Source: Bacteroidales bacterium
Lineage (GTDB): Bacteria > Bacteroidota > Bacteroidia > Bacteroidales > F082
DNA: 25,712 nt
Direction: 5' to 3'
Assembly (NCBI GenBank): GCA_017508895.1
Contig: JAFWRA010000022.1
Coordinates: 1-25,712, forward strand
Under the pieces are notes generated by a model. The model was not told the origin of the DNA. It did no database searches and was given only the letters and a program-made list of their open reading frames with translations. The translations under genes were made by a program, and so were the position numbers. Position 1 is the stretch's first letter, and every line of letters starts with the position of its first letter. Positions 6,373 through 15,490 of this stretch are shown here, piece by piece.

Positions 6373-8259
6373 ATGAGAAAATGGCGCATTGAAGACTCCG
6401 AGGACCTTTACAACGTGAAAGGCTGGGGCGGAAGTTATTTTTCCATCAACGAAAAAGGCCACATGGTCGTGACACCCAAGGAAGGCTGTGCCTCAGTAGA
6501 CCTGCCGGAATTGGTTGACGAACTGTCACTTAGGGACGTTTCAGCTCCTATGCTGCTGCGTTTCCCCGACATCCTCGACGACCGTATCAATAAGATCGAC
6601 TCCTGTTTCAAGGAAGCGGCCAAGGAATACGAGTTCCACGGACAGAACTTCGTGGTGATGCCCATCAAGGTGAACCAAATGCGCCCCGTGGTCGAAGAGA
6701 TCGTCAGCCACGGCAAAAAATGCAACATAGGTCTGGAGGCCGGTTCCAAGCCTGAGCTCCACGCCATCATCGCCCTCGGCACCGATTCGGACTCGCTCAT
6801 CGTTTGCAATGGCTACAAGGACGAGGAGTTTATTGAACTGGCCTTGCTGGCCCAAAAAATGGGACGTAAAATCATCATTGTCATCGAGAAACTCAATGAG
6901 CTGAAGATTACGGCCAAGATTGCCAAACGTTTGAAGGTCACGCCTAACTTGGGTGTGCGCATCAAATTGGCCAGCTCCGGCGCAGGCAAATGGGAGGAAT
7001 CGGGCGGCGACGGCAGCAAGTTCGGCCTCACCTCTTCCGAACTCCTCGAAGCCCTCGACTTCCTCGATGAACATGACATGAAAGACTGCCTGAAATTGGT
7101 ACACTACCACATCGGCAGCCAGGTCAGCAAGATTAAGAAAATCAACGTGGCTTTGCGTGAGGCGGCACAGTTCTATGTGCAGCTCTACAAGATGGGCTAC
7201 CATATCGAATATGTCGACATGGGCGGCGGTCTCGGCGTCGACTACGATGGCACCAGTTCCAGCAGCGCCAGCTCGGTGAACTATAGCATTCAGGAATACG
7301 CCAACAACGCCATCTACACCGTCGTGGATGCCTGCGACAAGAACGAACTCCCCCACCCCAACGTCATCTGCGAGTCGGGTCGCGCCTTGACAGCACACCA
7401 CTCCGTGCTCATCTTCGAAGTATTGGAGAAGACTTCGCTGCCCGAATGGGACGACGACGAAGAGCCCGAAGAAAACGACCATGAGCTCATCAAGGAACTC
7501 TACGATTCTTGGGACGAGTTAACCAAGAGTTCTTCCTTGGAAATCTGGCACGACGCCCAAGAGATTCGTGAAGAAGCCCTCAACCTGTTCAGCCTCGGCC
7601 TGCTCGACCTCAAGTCGCGCGCCAAAATCGAACGACTGTTTTGGAGCATTGCCCGCGAGGTGAACCATATCGCCAACAGCCTGAAGCGTGTCCCCGAAGA
7701 CTTCACTTCATTGCCGAAGCTTTTGGCCGACAAATATTTCTGCAACTTCTCACTGTTCCAGTCATTGCCCGACCTCTGGGCCATCGACCAGCTCTTCCCC
7801 ATCATACCCATCCAAAGACTCGACGAAAACCCGACCCACCTCGCTACCTTGCAGGACATCACCTGCGACAGCGACGGCAAAATCACCAACTTTGTCGCCA
7901 AATCGACGCAGCACACCATCCCGCTGCACTCCTTTGGTGAGAAGGAACACTATTATATTGGTGTGTTCCTAGTAGGTGCCTATCAGGAAATCTTGGGTGA
8001 CCTGCACAACCTCTTTGGCGACACCAACGCGGTGCATATCTCCGTGGATGAAAAGGGCTATTATATCGACCAAGTCATCGATGGCGAGACTGTTGCCGAT
8101 GTGTTGGAATATGTGCAGTATAGCCCGAAGAAACTCGTCCGCACGGTGGAGACCTGGGTCACCAAGTGCGTCAAGGAAGGCAAGATTTCAGTCGAGGAAG
8201 GCAAGGAATTCCTGTCGAACTACCGCTCTGGGTTGTACGGATACACGTATCTGGAATAA
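6373..8259 (+). CDS. speA: Biosynthetic arginine decarboxylase
   Basis: The 628-residue PLP-dependent fold III enzyme converts arginine to agmatine, the first step of the agmatine route to putrescine. The PLP lysine lies in VMPIKVNQ (K99). The glycine-rich phosphate-binding GGGLGVDYDG, the HYHIGSQ segment and the CESGRALTAHHS segment with the active-site cysteine are all present, and the length suits the SpeA family. The ATG at 6373 (MRKWRIEDSEDLYNVKGWGG) is chosen because it matches the usual SpeA N-terminus; in-frame TTG codons at 6343 and 6346 would add about ten residues. The gene has its own putative promoter and a repeat-bearing leader, and it converges on the beta-barrel gene with only one base between the stops. 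Confidence 0.96.
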   Translation: MRKWRIEDSEDLYNVKGWGGSYFSINEKGHMVVTPKEGCASVDLPELVDELSLRDVSAPMLLRFPDILDDRINKIDSCFKEAAKEYEFHGQNFVVMPIKVNQMRPVVEEIVSHGKKCNIGLEAGSKPELHAIIALGTDSDSLIVCNGYKDEEFIELALLAQKMGRKIIIVIEKLNELKITAKIAKRLKVTPNLGVRIKLASSGAGKWEESGGDGSKFGLTSSELLEALDFLDEHDMKDCLKLVHYHIGSQVSKIKKINVALREAAQFYVQLYKMGYHIEYVDMGGGLGVDYDGTSSSSASSVNYSIQEYANNAIYTVVDACDKNELPHPNVICESGRALTAHHSVLIFEVLEKTSLPEWDDDEEPEENDHELIKELYDSWDELTKSSSLEIWHDAQEIREEALNLFSLGLLDLKSRAKIERLFWSIAREVNHIANSLKRVPEDFTSLPKLLADKYFCNFSLFQSLPDLWAIDQLFPIIPIQRLDENPTHLATLQDITCDSDGKITNFVAKSTQHTIPLHSFGEKEHYYIGVFLVGAYQEILGDLHNLFGDTNAVHISVDEKGYYIDQVIDGETVADVLEYVQYSPKKLVRTVETWVTKCVKEGKISVEEGKEFLSNYRSGLYGYTYLE

Positions 8260-8260
8260 C

Positions 8261-9082
8261 TCAATATCCAAACAGATGCCTACCCTTACCGTGACGACGG
8301 TAACGGTCATTGGCAAAAGTGGCGCAAGCATCCTCAAGCTTCTTTTCCAAAGGAATACCGATGCCTAAGCAGACTTCCAGACCTTGAGGTAGACGCAAAC
8401 CTGTGGTTTGGTATGCATTGACATTGACAGCTGGAATGCTTTCATCTTTCTCGCCAGCCGCATAACTATCGAGCAGACCTTGATGGACAGAAGCACTGAG
8501 TTTAATTAGGATATGGCTGCTACCCAAGCCAATCCGGCTGCGGATTCCTACTCCTGCAAAAGCTCCTGCATGAATCATATTCATGTTGGCGTTGCCCACA
8601 TTGATGGTCTCGTCCAACTCGGCTGGTGAAGTACGGTTGATGTGAATCTGTCCTCCCAAACGCATGCCGGCTTCACCGCCCACCATAAGATAGGGCTGGA
8701 AATATGGCTTGATGGGCAAACGCAATTCCAAAGGAAGACGGAAATCGGCAAAATGCACAGCCATGCTATAATGCACCTTTGAGCCTGAACGATGTTCATA
8801 ACTGATATCCGTGCCACGCTTCAGATACACCAACTCGGGCGACAGGGCAAACACATTACCCATCGGAACATCAACAAACAAACCGCCCATAGGAGTAAAA
8901 AGAAAGGCCTGAGGAAGTTGATTCAAAGCCTTGTTGTTGAAATACAGCATCCTAGGAATATTCACACCGCCTTTTAGACCAATAGAAATGGCTTCTCCCG
9001 TTGGCTGGCTTTTGCTCATTTGGGCAAAGGAAGCAGCACAAAAGCAAGTACTTAACAATATGATTATCAAATATCTTTTCAT
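8261..9082 (-). CDS. Outer-membrane beta-barrel protein (PorT-like)
   Basis: The 273-residue protein has a clear signal peptide (MKRYLIIILLSTCFCAASFA, cleavage before Q). It then shows alternating beta strands typical of small Bacteroidetes outer-membrane barrels: SIGLKGGVNIPRMLYF, FALSPELVYLKRGTDI, LPLELRLPIKPYFQPYLMVG and AFAGVGIRSRIGLG. The start at 9082 is preferred because the signal peptide begins there; in-frame ATGs at 9094 and 9103 are possible, the latter overlapping the lipoprotein gene. The barrel seems to end at LEVCLGIGIPLEKK, yet the frame continues about 25 more residues in a basic, non-barrel tail up to one base from the speA stop. It is the last gene of the putative surface operon. 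Its role is unknown; anchoring or handling the co-transcribed surface proteins is a guess. Confidence 0.75.
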   Translation of the reverse strand: MKRYLIIILLSTCFCAASFAQMSKSQPTGEAISIGLKGGVNIPRMLYFNNKALNQLPQAFLFTPMGGLFVDVPMGNVFALSPELVYLKRGTDISYEHRSGSKVHYSMAVHFADFRLPLELRLPIKPYFQPYLMVGGEAGMRLGGQIHINRTSPAELDETINVGNANMNMIHAGAFAGVGIRSRIGLGSSHILIKLSASVHQGLLDSYAAGEKDESIPAVNVNAYQTTGLRLPQGLEVCLGIGIPLEKKLEDACATFANDRYRRHGKGRHLFGY

Positions 9083-9096
9083 CTTTCCATACATTT

Positions 9097-9753
9097 TTAC
9101 CACACCTCTCTTTTTGCCAATCCATCACCATCTTTATAGATGAAATAAGAGCCTTGGGGATATTGTGCGATGAGGCCGTTGGAATCATCCTCACTCTTCA
9201 TGATGATAGTCGCATAACGGAAATCCTTCAGTCCATCCTCAACCACCTGACCTTTCATCACGATTCCACGTCGCACCTTGGAATGGTACGTCTGTCCACC
9301 AAGCTCTATCTCATAGGCCTTATTCTCAATGAAATAAACCGCGAAGGCACTGCCATTACCACAGACAAACACCGTATCGGTCACCGTTTCAGTAGCCTCG
9401 TTCAAGTCCATCTTGACTATACCGTTATGCTGGTTGACGAAACGCATATACATATTAGGTTCAACTGTTTGTAAGGGCCATTCATATTCAGTCAAATTGG
9501 AACTCACACGCAGTTTGGGAGCCATCACATAACTACCATCGATCTTGGGAGGAACTGGACCTTCTGGAATACTACCAAACTCGACAAAAAAACTGGTCTG
9601 CAACGAGTCGGGAATCACCGAAAGGATGTCATCGATATAATACTCCGTGCCGATGAGCGCGATGGTGTTTTCATCATTTTTCGTGCAGCAGGTCAGTGCC
9701 AAGCCACATGTCATGAGTAAGCCAAGAACAATTATGATTTTCCTGTTTTTCAT
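9097..9753 (-). CDS. Hypothetical lipoprotein
   Basis: The 218-residue protein has a lipoprotein signal (MKNRKIIIVLGLLMTCGLAL followed by TCCTKND); the likely lipobox is LTCC, with the modified cysteine at residue 23. The mature part is beta-rich with no family I recognise; conspicuous segments are GTEYYIDDILSVIPDSLQTS, YVMAPKLRVSSNLTEYEWPL and VFVCGNGSAFAVYFIENKAY. It starts 11 bases after the T9SS protein stop at 9765 and ends just before the beta-barrel gene, so it is almost certainly co-transcribed with both. It may be a surface or periplasm-facing partner of those proteins, an inference from context only. Confidence 0.75.
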   Translation of the reverse strand: MKNRKIIIVLGLLMTCGLALTCCTKNDENTIALIGTEYYIDDILSVIPDSLQTSFFVEFGSIPEGPVPPKIDGSYVMAPKLRVSSNLTEYEWPLQTVEPNMYMRFVNQHNGIVKMDLNEATETVTDTVFVCGNGSAFAVYFIENKAYEIELGGQTYHSKVRRGIVMKGQVVEDGLKDFRYATIIMKSEDDSNGLIAQYPQGSYFIYKDGDGLAKREVW

Positions 9754-9764
9754 AATTCACACAT

Positions 9765-11085
9765 TTATCTGACAATCACTTTTTTGGCCACCACTCCTTC
9801 TTTCCCTGTGACCACAATGAAATAAACGCCACAATTGCCTCTAAAATTGTATTGCATGGAATTAGTTTCGCCTTCGTTATGAGTCTCAATGTTATCAACA
9901 AGAACGCCTTTCATATCATAAATCTTGACATCTATCCTACCTGTGAGATGTTCAAACTGGAGGGTCATCTGTCCATTGTTGGGATTAGGGACCACTTCAA
10001 AATTAGCGGTCGATGCGCCTGTTGAATCGCCGTTTTCCTCAATACCATAGAAAGAGCTAATAAGCCAATACTTTTTCTCAACTCCATTTACGGAATCGCA
10101 ACGATTGAAGACATGGGCTCTCAACCAAACCGTGTCATCCACATGGTTCAGCACGTACACTTTGCAGCAGCTTCCCTTATTTCCAAAAGGCTTAAGTATC
10201 CATGTAGAAGGTTCGTCCAAGCTCCAAGCGACGGTGTCCCAATGGCAGTCCGGATTCTGCTCCCACAAATAAAAATCATACGAGTTGATTTGGAACTCAG
10301 AGGGGGTGATGACCCAATGAGGGGTTATGTTGGCAGTATCCATGGGATAGATTTCTGTGGGCGAAGGTGTATAGTCAAGATGCATGTTCATAGTCACTAT
10401 ACTATCACAGCCCATCATATTGGTGTATGTCCTATGGTAAGAACCCGACTGAGTAAAGTAATGGTCTACCGGATCATAAAGGTCATCGGTGGTGTAGGTT
10501 TTCCCGAGCGGATCCCACAAATAGCCGTCACAGCTCTCTTCTTGAGGCACCTCAAATTCGCTCGTTTCGTAATCGTTGATAACCAAATGTAGCACGTATG
10601 TACTGTCACACTCCTTGTCGCCAAAGGCATAGTGGAAAGTCTGAACTATAGGGTCTTGGCTATCATAATACGTTTGCCCTGTGATAGGCCAATAATAAGA
10701 GCCACATGCCTCCTTTGATTCCTCATGATAATACGCCTCGTGGAACTTGAGTTTCAGCCGATGCTTGATGGGACAGCCGCCGTTAGGGTCGTCAAGGACG
10801 ATTTCGTCGTAGGTGTCTTCATGATAGGTAATGCCAGTCTTGTCCCAATACCAACTTGGGGTTGTCCCATAGGTATAGCACTCATATTGGTTGAGCACCG
10901 GTGGCATTTGGAATTCATCGACAGAGAGCACCAGCTTCTCCACTTTCAGGCAGCCATGGTTGTCAACGGTGTCGAAATAGGCAATTTGGCCATCCTGGTC
11001 ATAGAGCGTTCCATGAAAGTCGTATGTATCCCCAACACAAATGGTAGGATCTATAAGCGTGGTATCGTTAGGTGGATAAACCGTG
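9765..11085 (-). repeat. Segmental duplication, copy A (C-terminal half of the 999-residue protein)
   Basis: This ~1.32 kb segment encodes about 439 residues, from VYPPNDTTLIDPTICVGDTY to the C-terminus. It is collinear with 12768-14086, without large gaps, at roughly three quarters amino-acid identity by eye. Long near-identical stretches include DTYDFHGTLYDQDGQIAYFD and PNPNNGQMTLQFEHLTG. Confidence 0.85.
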
Positions 11086-12764
11086 AAATGGAGCAAGAAG
11101 ACACTATCACATTCATCAAGACCCGCACCTGGTTCCATCCAAATCGTATCGATGGAATGCAAAAAAGTGTGGTCATGCCAAACAACACTGTTACAACCAT
11201 TAATGTAAACTTGGGTCTGGGCTGCTTCATTAATTGTAATATCAATCACATCCAAAACACGCACGCCATTACAATCCTCTCCACGAAGCGAATAACGGCC
11301 CGAATGTTCGGTTTGGGCATTGTTTAGCACAAAAGGTAGCTGAGCCTCAGTCCCATCGGGAAGGACTAAAACCAGATTGGAAACATTTTCCGTTGAATAG
11401 TAAAACTCAATGTCTTGACCAGAACAATATGTATCGCCCATCAAAAACTCGGCAAAAGCGTAAGGCTGGTAATCAGAGAAATAGCCATAATTCCATGTAG
11501 CTCCTTCATCACCAGTCAAAATACCCAAATGGAAATAACCATCCGCATAGGTGTTTTCGAGCGACATCAGGCCATTGGTAGGAACATAGTTACTGACATT
11601 CTTCTTGCAATAGGAATAGTCGGGATTGGCGGGCACAGGCGTGAAGTCTGCCGCAGTAATATAGCTCGAGTTGCCATTGAGTACAAAGCCGTCGGCATTG
11701 GCTGTCTTGACAATCAGCGTGACCACCAAATTGGAGGTGCTTTGGCGTTTATAGACCGTCTTGCGTGAGCCAGTGCAACTGATTTGGGGCAAAACCGTAC
11801 CGCCAAATTCATTCAGTGAACTTGAGGACAACTGGAACACGGAGATAGGCTTATCGGCATGGATATACTCCACCGCGGAAGAGATTTGGCACATATATTC
11901 CTGCCCAACATCAAGCGTAGCCACAGGAATAGTACCTCCGTTCAAATAGATGCTGGTATTGTCTTCCGTCGGGAAAAAGAAGAGATATTCGTCAGGATTG
12001 TTGTTCCAGATGGCGATGTAGTCGGTACCCAACAGGTCGACGGGGACGATTTGGTCGCCAACCAGGTCATAGTGCCCACCGAGATTCACCGAATCATCCG
12101 AAGTATTTACAGCTATGGGCTTGGTGGAAGTGATCCGCGTATTGCGCAGATGGGCTTGCCCTTGTGGACTTGCGGCTTCGATGGCATACGACTGTCCCCG
12201 GTCGAGGTTGACCGTGACAGGTATCCCTGGCTGCCCTCCGCCCTTAATGGCAACTGAAGGATAAAAAGTGACTTCCGTGTCATCTTGTGATGCCACCACC
12301 TCGATACGGCTACAGGTGCTTGAATAATAGTTCTCGAAAGAGTATTGCATAGGCACCACGAAACTTGTTCCCAATGCGTTTTTGCCTTTCAGAGAATAGA
12401 TTTCGCTATTGTTGTTGTCCGACTCATAATAAATCGATACAGGTGTGTCGGAATGGATATAGAAGCCAAAATCAAGCACAGCATTGTATGGCTGGGTCTC
12501 AACAATGTCGATGATGTTTGACACATCGTAAACATAGCAGTCATGGGCTTCAAGATGAAAAGTCTGAGGGCTAAAGATAGCATTTGCGGGCTGCTCAAAC
12601 ACCACTGTGGCGGCTTCTTCGTATGAAACAACACAAAAACGAATGGGTTGTTCCGCATGATTCACGTCAAGGTCAGGAGCGGCAAACCAAAACTCAGTGT
12701 CGGTCTGCGCCTTGCAGCCCAAAGTAACACAAAACCAAAATATGAAAAGTAAGGCCTTTTTCAT
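9765..12764 (-). CDS. T9SS-sorted surface protein with IgGFc-binding-like N-terminal domain
   Basis: The 999-residue secreted protein has a signal peptide (MKKALLFIFWFCVTLGCKAQ). Residues ~130-430 resemble the IgGFc-binding protein N-terminal domain: GTSFVVPMQYSF, RIEVVASQDDTEVTFYPS, RNTRITSTKPIAVNTSDDS, GTDYIAIWN and ADKPISVFQLSSSS. Residues ~525-790 are cysteine-containing modules of about 45-70 residues ending in CDS(I/V/T) plus a beta strand. A domain near 795-915 follows. The last 80 residues are a T9SS type A sorting domain (NFEVVPNPNNGQMTLQFEHL, ending GVYFIVVTGKEGVVAKKVIV). Residues ~561-999 are paralogous to the C-terminal half of the neighbouring 12768-15416 protein. The gene begins three bases after that gene stops, so the two share a transcript. 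Adhesion or glycoprotein binding at the cell surface is likely; the ligand is unknown. Confidence 0.85.
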   Translation of the reverse strand: MKKALLFIFWFCVTLGCKAQTDTEFWFAAPDLDVNHAEQPIRFCVVSYEEAATVVFEQPANAIFSPQTFHLEAHDCYVYDVSNIIDIVETQPYNAVLDFGFYIHSDTPVSIYYESDNNNSEIYSLKGKNALGTSFVVPMQYSFENYYSSTCSRIEVVASQDDTEVTFYPSVAIKGGGQPGIPVTVNLDRGQSYAIEAASPQGQAHLRNTRITSTKPIAVNTSDDSVNLGGHYDLVGDQIVPVDLLGTDYIAIWNNNPDEYLFFFPTEDNTSIYLNGGTIPVATLDVGQEYMCQISSAVEYIHADKPISVFQLSSSSLNEFGGTVLPQISCTGSRKTVYKRQSTSNLVVTLIVKTANADGFVLNGNSSYITAADFTPVPANPDYSYCKKNVSNYVPTNGLMSLENTYADGYFHLGILTGDEGATWNYGYFSDYQPYAFAEFLMGDTYCSGQDIEFYYSTENVSNLVLVLPDGTEAQLPFVLNNAQTEHSGRYSLRGEDCNGVRVLDVIDITINEAAQTQVYINGCNSVVWHDHTFLHSIDTIWMEPGAGLDECDSVFLLHFTVYPPNDTTLIDPTICVGDTYDFHGTLYDQDGQIAYFDTVDNHGCLKVEKLVLSVDEFQMPPVLNQYECYTYGTTPSWYWDKTGITYHEDTYDEIVLDDPNGGCPIKHRLKLKFHEAYYHEESKEACGSYYWPITGQTYYDSQDPIVQTFHYAFGDKECDSTYVLHLVINDYETSEFEVPQEESCDGYLWDPLGKTYTTDDLYDPVDHYFTQSGSYHRTYTNMMGCDSIVTMNMHLDYTPSPTEIYPMDTANITPHWVITPSEFQINSYDFYLWEQNPDCHWDTVAWSLDEPSTWILKPFGNKGSCCKVYVLNHVDDTVWLRAHVFNRCDSVNGVEKKYWLISSFYGIEENGDSTGASTANFEVVPNPNNGQMTLQFEHLTGRIDVKIYDMKGVLVDNIETHNEGETNSMQYNFRGNCGVYFIVVTGKEGVVAKKVIVR

Positions 12765-12767
12765 TGT

Positions 12768-14086
12768 CTATTCAATAACCACTTTTTTAGATACAGTACC
12801 TTCATTCCCTGTGGCAATAAAGAAATACACACCATCGGGGCGACCCATCATGTTGTATTGTATTGTACTGGATACCATATCGTTATAAACCTGTATGTTA
12901 TCTATCAAGTTACCCATCATGTCATAAACCTTAACATCTATCTTGCCTGTGAGATGTTCAAACTGCAGTGTCATCTGTCCGTTGTTGGGATTGGGATACA
13001 CCTCAAAGTTAACTTCAGAATCACTCAAAGGGCCGTAATCTTCAACACCATAGAATGAGCAAACAAACCAGTATCTTTGCACGACGCCCTCATCGGGTGC
13101 ACAACGGTTGAAAGCACGGGCATCCAGCCAGACGGTATCGCTCACTTGATTAAGCACATATACCTTACAACATGTTCCCTTGTGCCCGAAAGGCTCAAGC
13201 ACCCATTCCAATGGTTTTTCAAAGCTCCAAGTAACGGTATCCCAAACGCAATGTGGGTTATTGTCCCAGAGATAGAAGTCGTATGAGTTGATTTGGAACT
13301 CAGTAGCGGTAATCACCCAATGCGGGGCCGTATTTGCAGAATCCATAGGATAGATCTCGGTAGGTGAAGGCGTGTAGTCAAAAAACATATTCAAGGTCAC
13401 CAAGCTATCGCAGCCGAGAACGTTTTTGTACCTTCTATGATATGAACCCGACTCGGTGAAAATGTGGTCTTCAGGATCGAAAGCATCATCTGTGGTGTAT
13501 GCTAACCCTTGGGGATCCCAATAATAGCTATCGCAACTCTCTTCTTGCGGCAAGGTGAATTCTACCGTCTCATAATCGCTAATCTCAAGATGGAGCACGT
13601 AGGTGCTGTCGCATTCGGTATCGCCAAATGTCGTATGGAATGTCTTCTCAATTCGGTCCTGACTATCGTAATAAGTCTCACCGGTAATAGGCCAATAGAA
13701 ATAGTCGCAAGCCACTTTCGATTGCTCGTTATAGAATTCCTCATGAAATTTCAAGTCAAGCCGATGCTTGATGGGACATCCGCCATTGGGGTCGTCAAGG
13801 ATGATTTCGTCATAGGTATCCTCATGATAGGTAATACCGGTCTTATCCCAAGTCCAGCTGGGTGTTGTCCCGTTTTCATAACACTCATATTGATTGAGCA
13901 CCGGAGGCATCTGGTATTGGTCGACGGTGAGCACCAGTTTCTCCACTTTCAGACAGCCATGGATGTCTATCGTGTCGAAATAGGCGATTTGGCCATCTTG
14001 GTCATAGAGCGTTCCATGGAAATCATAGGTGTCACCAACGCAGATGCTTGGGTCGATAAGCACGGTATCATTGGGTGGATAAACGG
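12768..14086 (-). repeat. Segmental duplication, copy B (C-terminal half of the 882-residue protein)
   Basis: This is the partner of 9765-11085, in the same orientation about 3 kb away. It starts at VYPPNDTVLIDPSICVGDTY and runs through the sorting domain. The regions upstream of both copies are unrelated, so the junction is sharp at about residue 444 of this protein. Confidence 0.85.
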
Positions 14087-15416
14087 TCAGGTTAAGTCTG
14101 ACGATACTATCGCAGCCATGGATGCTATGATCAATGTAGGACTCTTGGCAGGAATGGTCATAGGATGTACCATAAAAGGTAAAACTCTCACCGTCACAGA
14201 TGTATTCTGTGATGGTAGTCTCGTCGTACGTTGGCCAATTATCCAAATGTAAAAAGATGGTCTTGTCGCAACCATACTCAGTTTGTGTTTGATGCTCATA
14301 TTGGGCTGGGGCGCTGACCATCTGGCCATAGAAGTCGTAAGTATCGCCTTCGCAAATGGTTTCATACTCATGCTCTACTTCGTTGGGATGTACCACGATG
14401 CTAACGCTCACGTCTTGCGCACTGCCCCAACTGTTGTCAGTAACATGGCAAGTGTAGGTTGTGGTACCAACGGGAGGTGTAGCCACTGGATTCTGAATGG
14501 TGGCGTTGTCCAGACTGTTGGCGGGTGTCCAACTATAGGAATAGTTGCCCGAACCTCCCGTAGGCAAGGCATGAAGCGTCGTCGACTCACCTTCACATAG
14601 CTCCGTATCATCTGCCGTGGCTGAGGCGCTCATGCTGCCCACATAAACCGTACAGGTCGGGTTACCCACAAGCACAAGTTCACGGAAGGAGATATCGTCC
14701 AACCCGAAGTCATTGCCGTCGCCATTCGTGTTCTGGTTGAGGATGGTGATGGTGGCCGTGGTGGAGTTGCCGCTGTACCACAGCTCATAGAATTGTTCCC
14801 AAACCATGGTCGATGCCGGAGCTGAAAACACCTCACCGATCTGAGTTCCATTGATACTGAACTGCAGCAAGGCCATCTGACCGGCGACACCTGCCAAAGT
14901 ACATGCCCAAGTCGAGAAAGCGTACCATTTGTTGGGGTTCACGCTGATTTCCTCCGTCCAAACATTGGTGCCCGGACTGATGGATCCGTTGACCATCATA
15001 AAGTTGCCACTGCCGCCATGGCCGTAGCCATGGAAGTTTTCATGGTGCAGGCTGGCATCAGAATCCACGTAATAGGTTCCTTCGTCCCAAAGGTTGGAAT
15101 TGTACAAGTATGCCGAGGTAAAGCCCACATTGCCTTGTTCGAAGTCACCATTCACCACACTCTCCGCGCCTGGGGCATAGCCTTCGCAGGTGTAGGTAGT
15201 GGTCACCGTGGGGGAAGCAACAGTTACAGGACCCTCAGTGGTCGAAAGCCCTGTGGCAGGCGACCATTGATAATACATGGCTCCCGAAGCTGTCAACGTC
15301 ACCGACTGACCAGGTTGGATGTTAGCTGAGGGTGGGTTGATGACGACTGGCTGGGCAAAAGAAACTGCCACAGAAAGAAAAAACAAAACAAATAGTATAA
15401 ATCGCTTAGGTCTCAT
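12768..15416 (-). CDS. T9SS-sorted modular surface protein (paralogous C-terminal half)
   Basis: The 882-residue secreted protein starts with a signal peptide (MRPKRFILFVLFFLSVAVSF, then AQ). Residues ~24-80 are a PKD/Ig-like module (ANIQPGQSVTLTASGAMYYQ). Residues ~86-250 are a jelly-roll-like module beginning VVNGDFEQ and ending DFGLDDISF, resembling carbohydrate-binding folds; the 1552-residue protein has a counterpart. Residues ~260-345 are another PKD-like module (CEGESTTLHALPTGGSGNYS). Six cysteine modules follow (~354-690), each with a C-x-G/S start and a GCDS(I/L) end. The T9SS type A sorting domain is at ~803-882 (NFEVYPNPNNGQMTLQFEHL, ending GTVSKKVVIE). A good -7 box lies 20-27 bases upstream of the ATG. 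This is the first gene of the inferred four-gene surface operon. Probable cell-surface adhesin; ligand unknown. Confidence 0.85.
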   Translation of the reverse strand: MRPKRFILFVLFFLSVAVSFAQPVVINPPSANIQPGQSVTLTASGAMYYQWSPATGLSTTEGPVTVASPTVTTTYTCEGYAPGAESVVNGDFEQGNVGFTSAYLYNSNLWDEGTYYVDSDASLHHENFHGYGHGGSGNFMMVNGSISPGTNVWTEEISVNPNKWYAFSTWACTLAGVAGQMALLQFSINGTQIGEVFSAPASTMVWEQFYELWYSGNSTTATITILNQNTNGDGNDFGLDDISFRELVLVGNPTCTVYVGSMSASATADDTELCEGESTTLHALPTGGSGNYSYSWTPANSLDNATIQNPVATPPVGTTTYTCHVTDNSWGSAQDVSVSIVVHPNEVEHEYETICEGDTYDFYGQMVSAPAQYEHQTQTEYGCDKTIFLHLDNWPTYDETTITEYICDGESFTFYGTSYDHSCQESYIDHSIHGCDSIVRLNLTVYPPNDTVLIDPSICVGDTYDFHGTLYDQDGQIAYFDTIDIHGCLKVEKLVLTVDQYQMPPVLNQYECYENGTTPSWTWDKTGITYHEDTYDEIILDDPNGGCPIKHRLDLKFHEEFYNEQSKVACDYFYWPITGETYYDSQDRIEKTFHTTFGDTECDSTYVLHLEISDYETVEFTLPQEESCDSYYWDPQGLAYTTDDAFDPEDHIFTESGSYHRRYKNVLGCDSLVTLNMFFDYTPSPTEIYPMDSANTAPHWVITATEFQINSYDFYLWDNNPHCVWDTVTWSFEKPLEWVLEPFGHKGTCCKVYVLNQVSDTVWLDARAFNRCAPDEGVVQRYWFVCSFYGVEDYGPLSDSEVNFEVYPNPNNGQMTLQFEHLTGKIDVKVYDMMGNLIDNIQVYNDMVSSTIQYNMMGRPDGVYFFIATGNEGTVSKKVVIE

Positions 15417-15435
15417 GTGATGTTGTATTTACGCG

Positions 15436-15443
15436 CAAAGATA
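15436..15443 (-). promoter_or_regulatory. Putative -7 box for the surface-protein operon
   Basis: Minus-strand TATCTTTG matches TAnnTTTG exactly and sits 20-27 bases before the ATG at 15416, in the 74-bp spacer after the 1552-residue protein gene. It suggests that 15416 to 8261 is a separate transcription unit. No -33 TTG was seen at 19-21 bases. Confidence 0.5.
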
Positions 15444-15490
15444 GGAAATCTTACGATTGCTTTGTTCTTTCAGGAATATTTCATGAAAAA

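Noticed and set aside
6541..7482. Long open frame antisense to speA (313 codons)
   Set aside because: The speA protein has all family motifs over the same bases; the antisense frame has a low-complexity composition and no recognisable domain, a common shadow in G+C-richer genes.
13509..14252. 247-codon plus-strand open frame over the duplicated T9SS segment; a similar one occurs at 10725-11327
   Set aside because: Both follow the duplicated C-terminal coding region in the opposite strand, so their mutual similarity is explained by the real paralogues.
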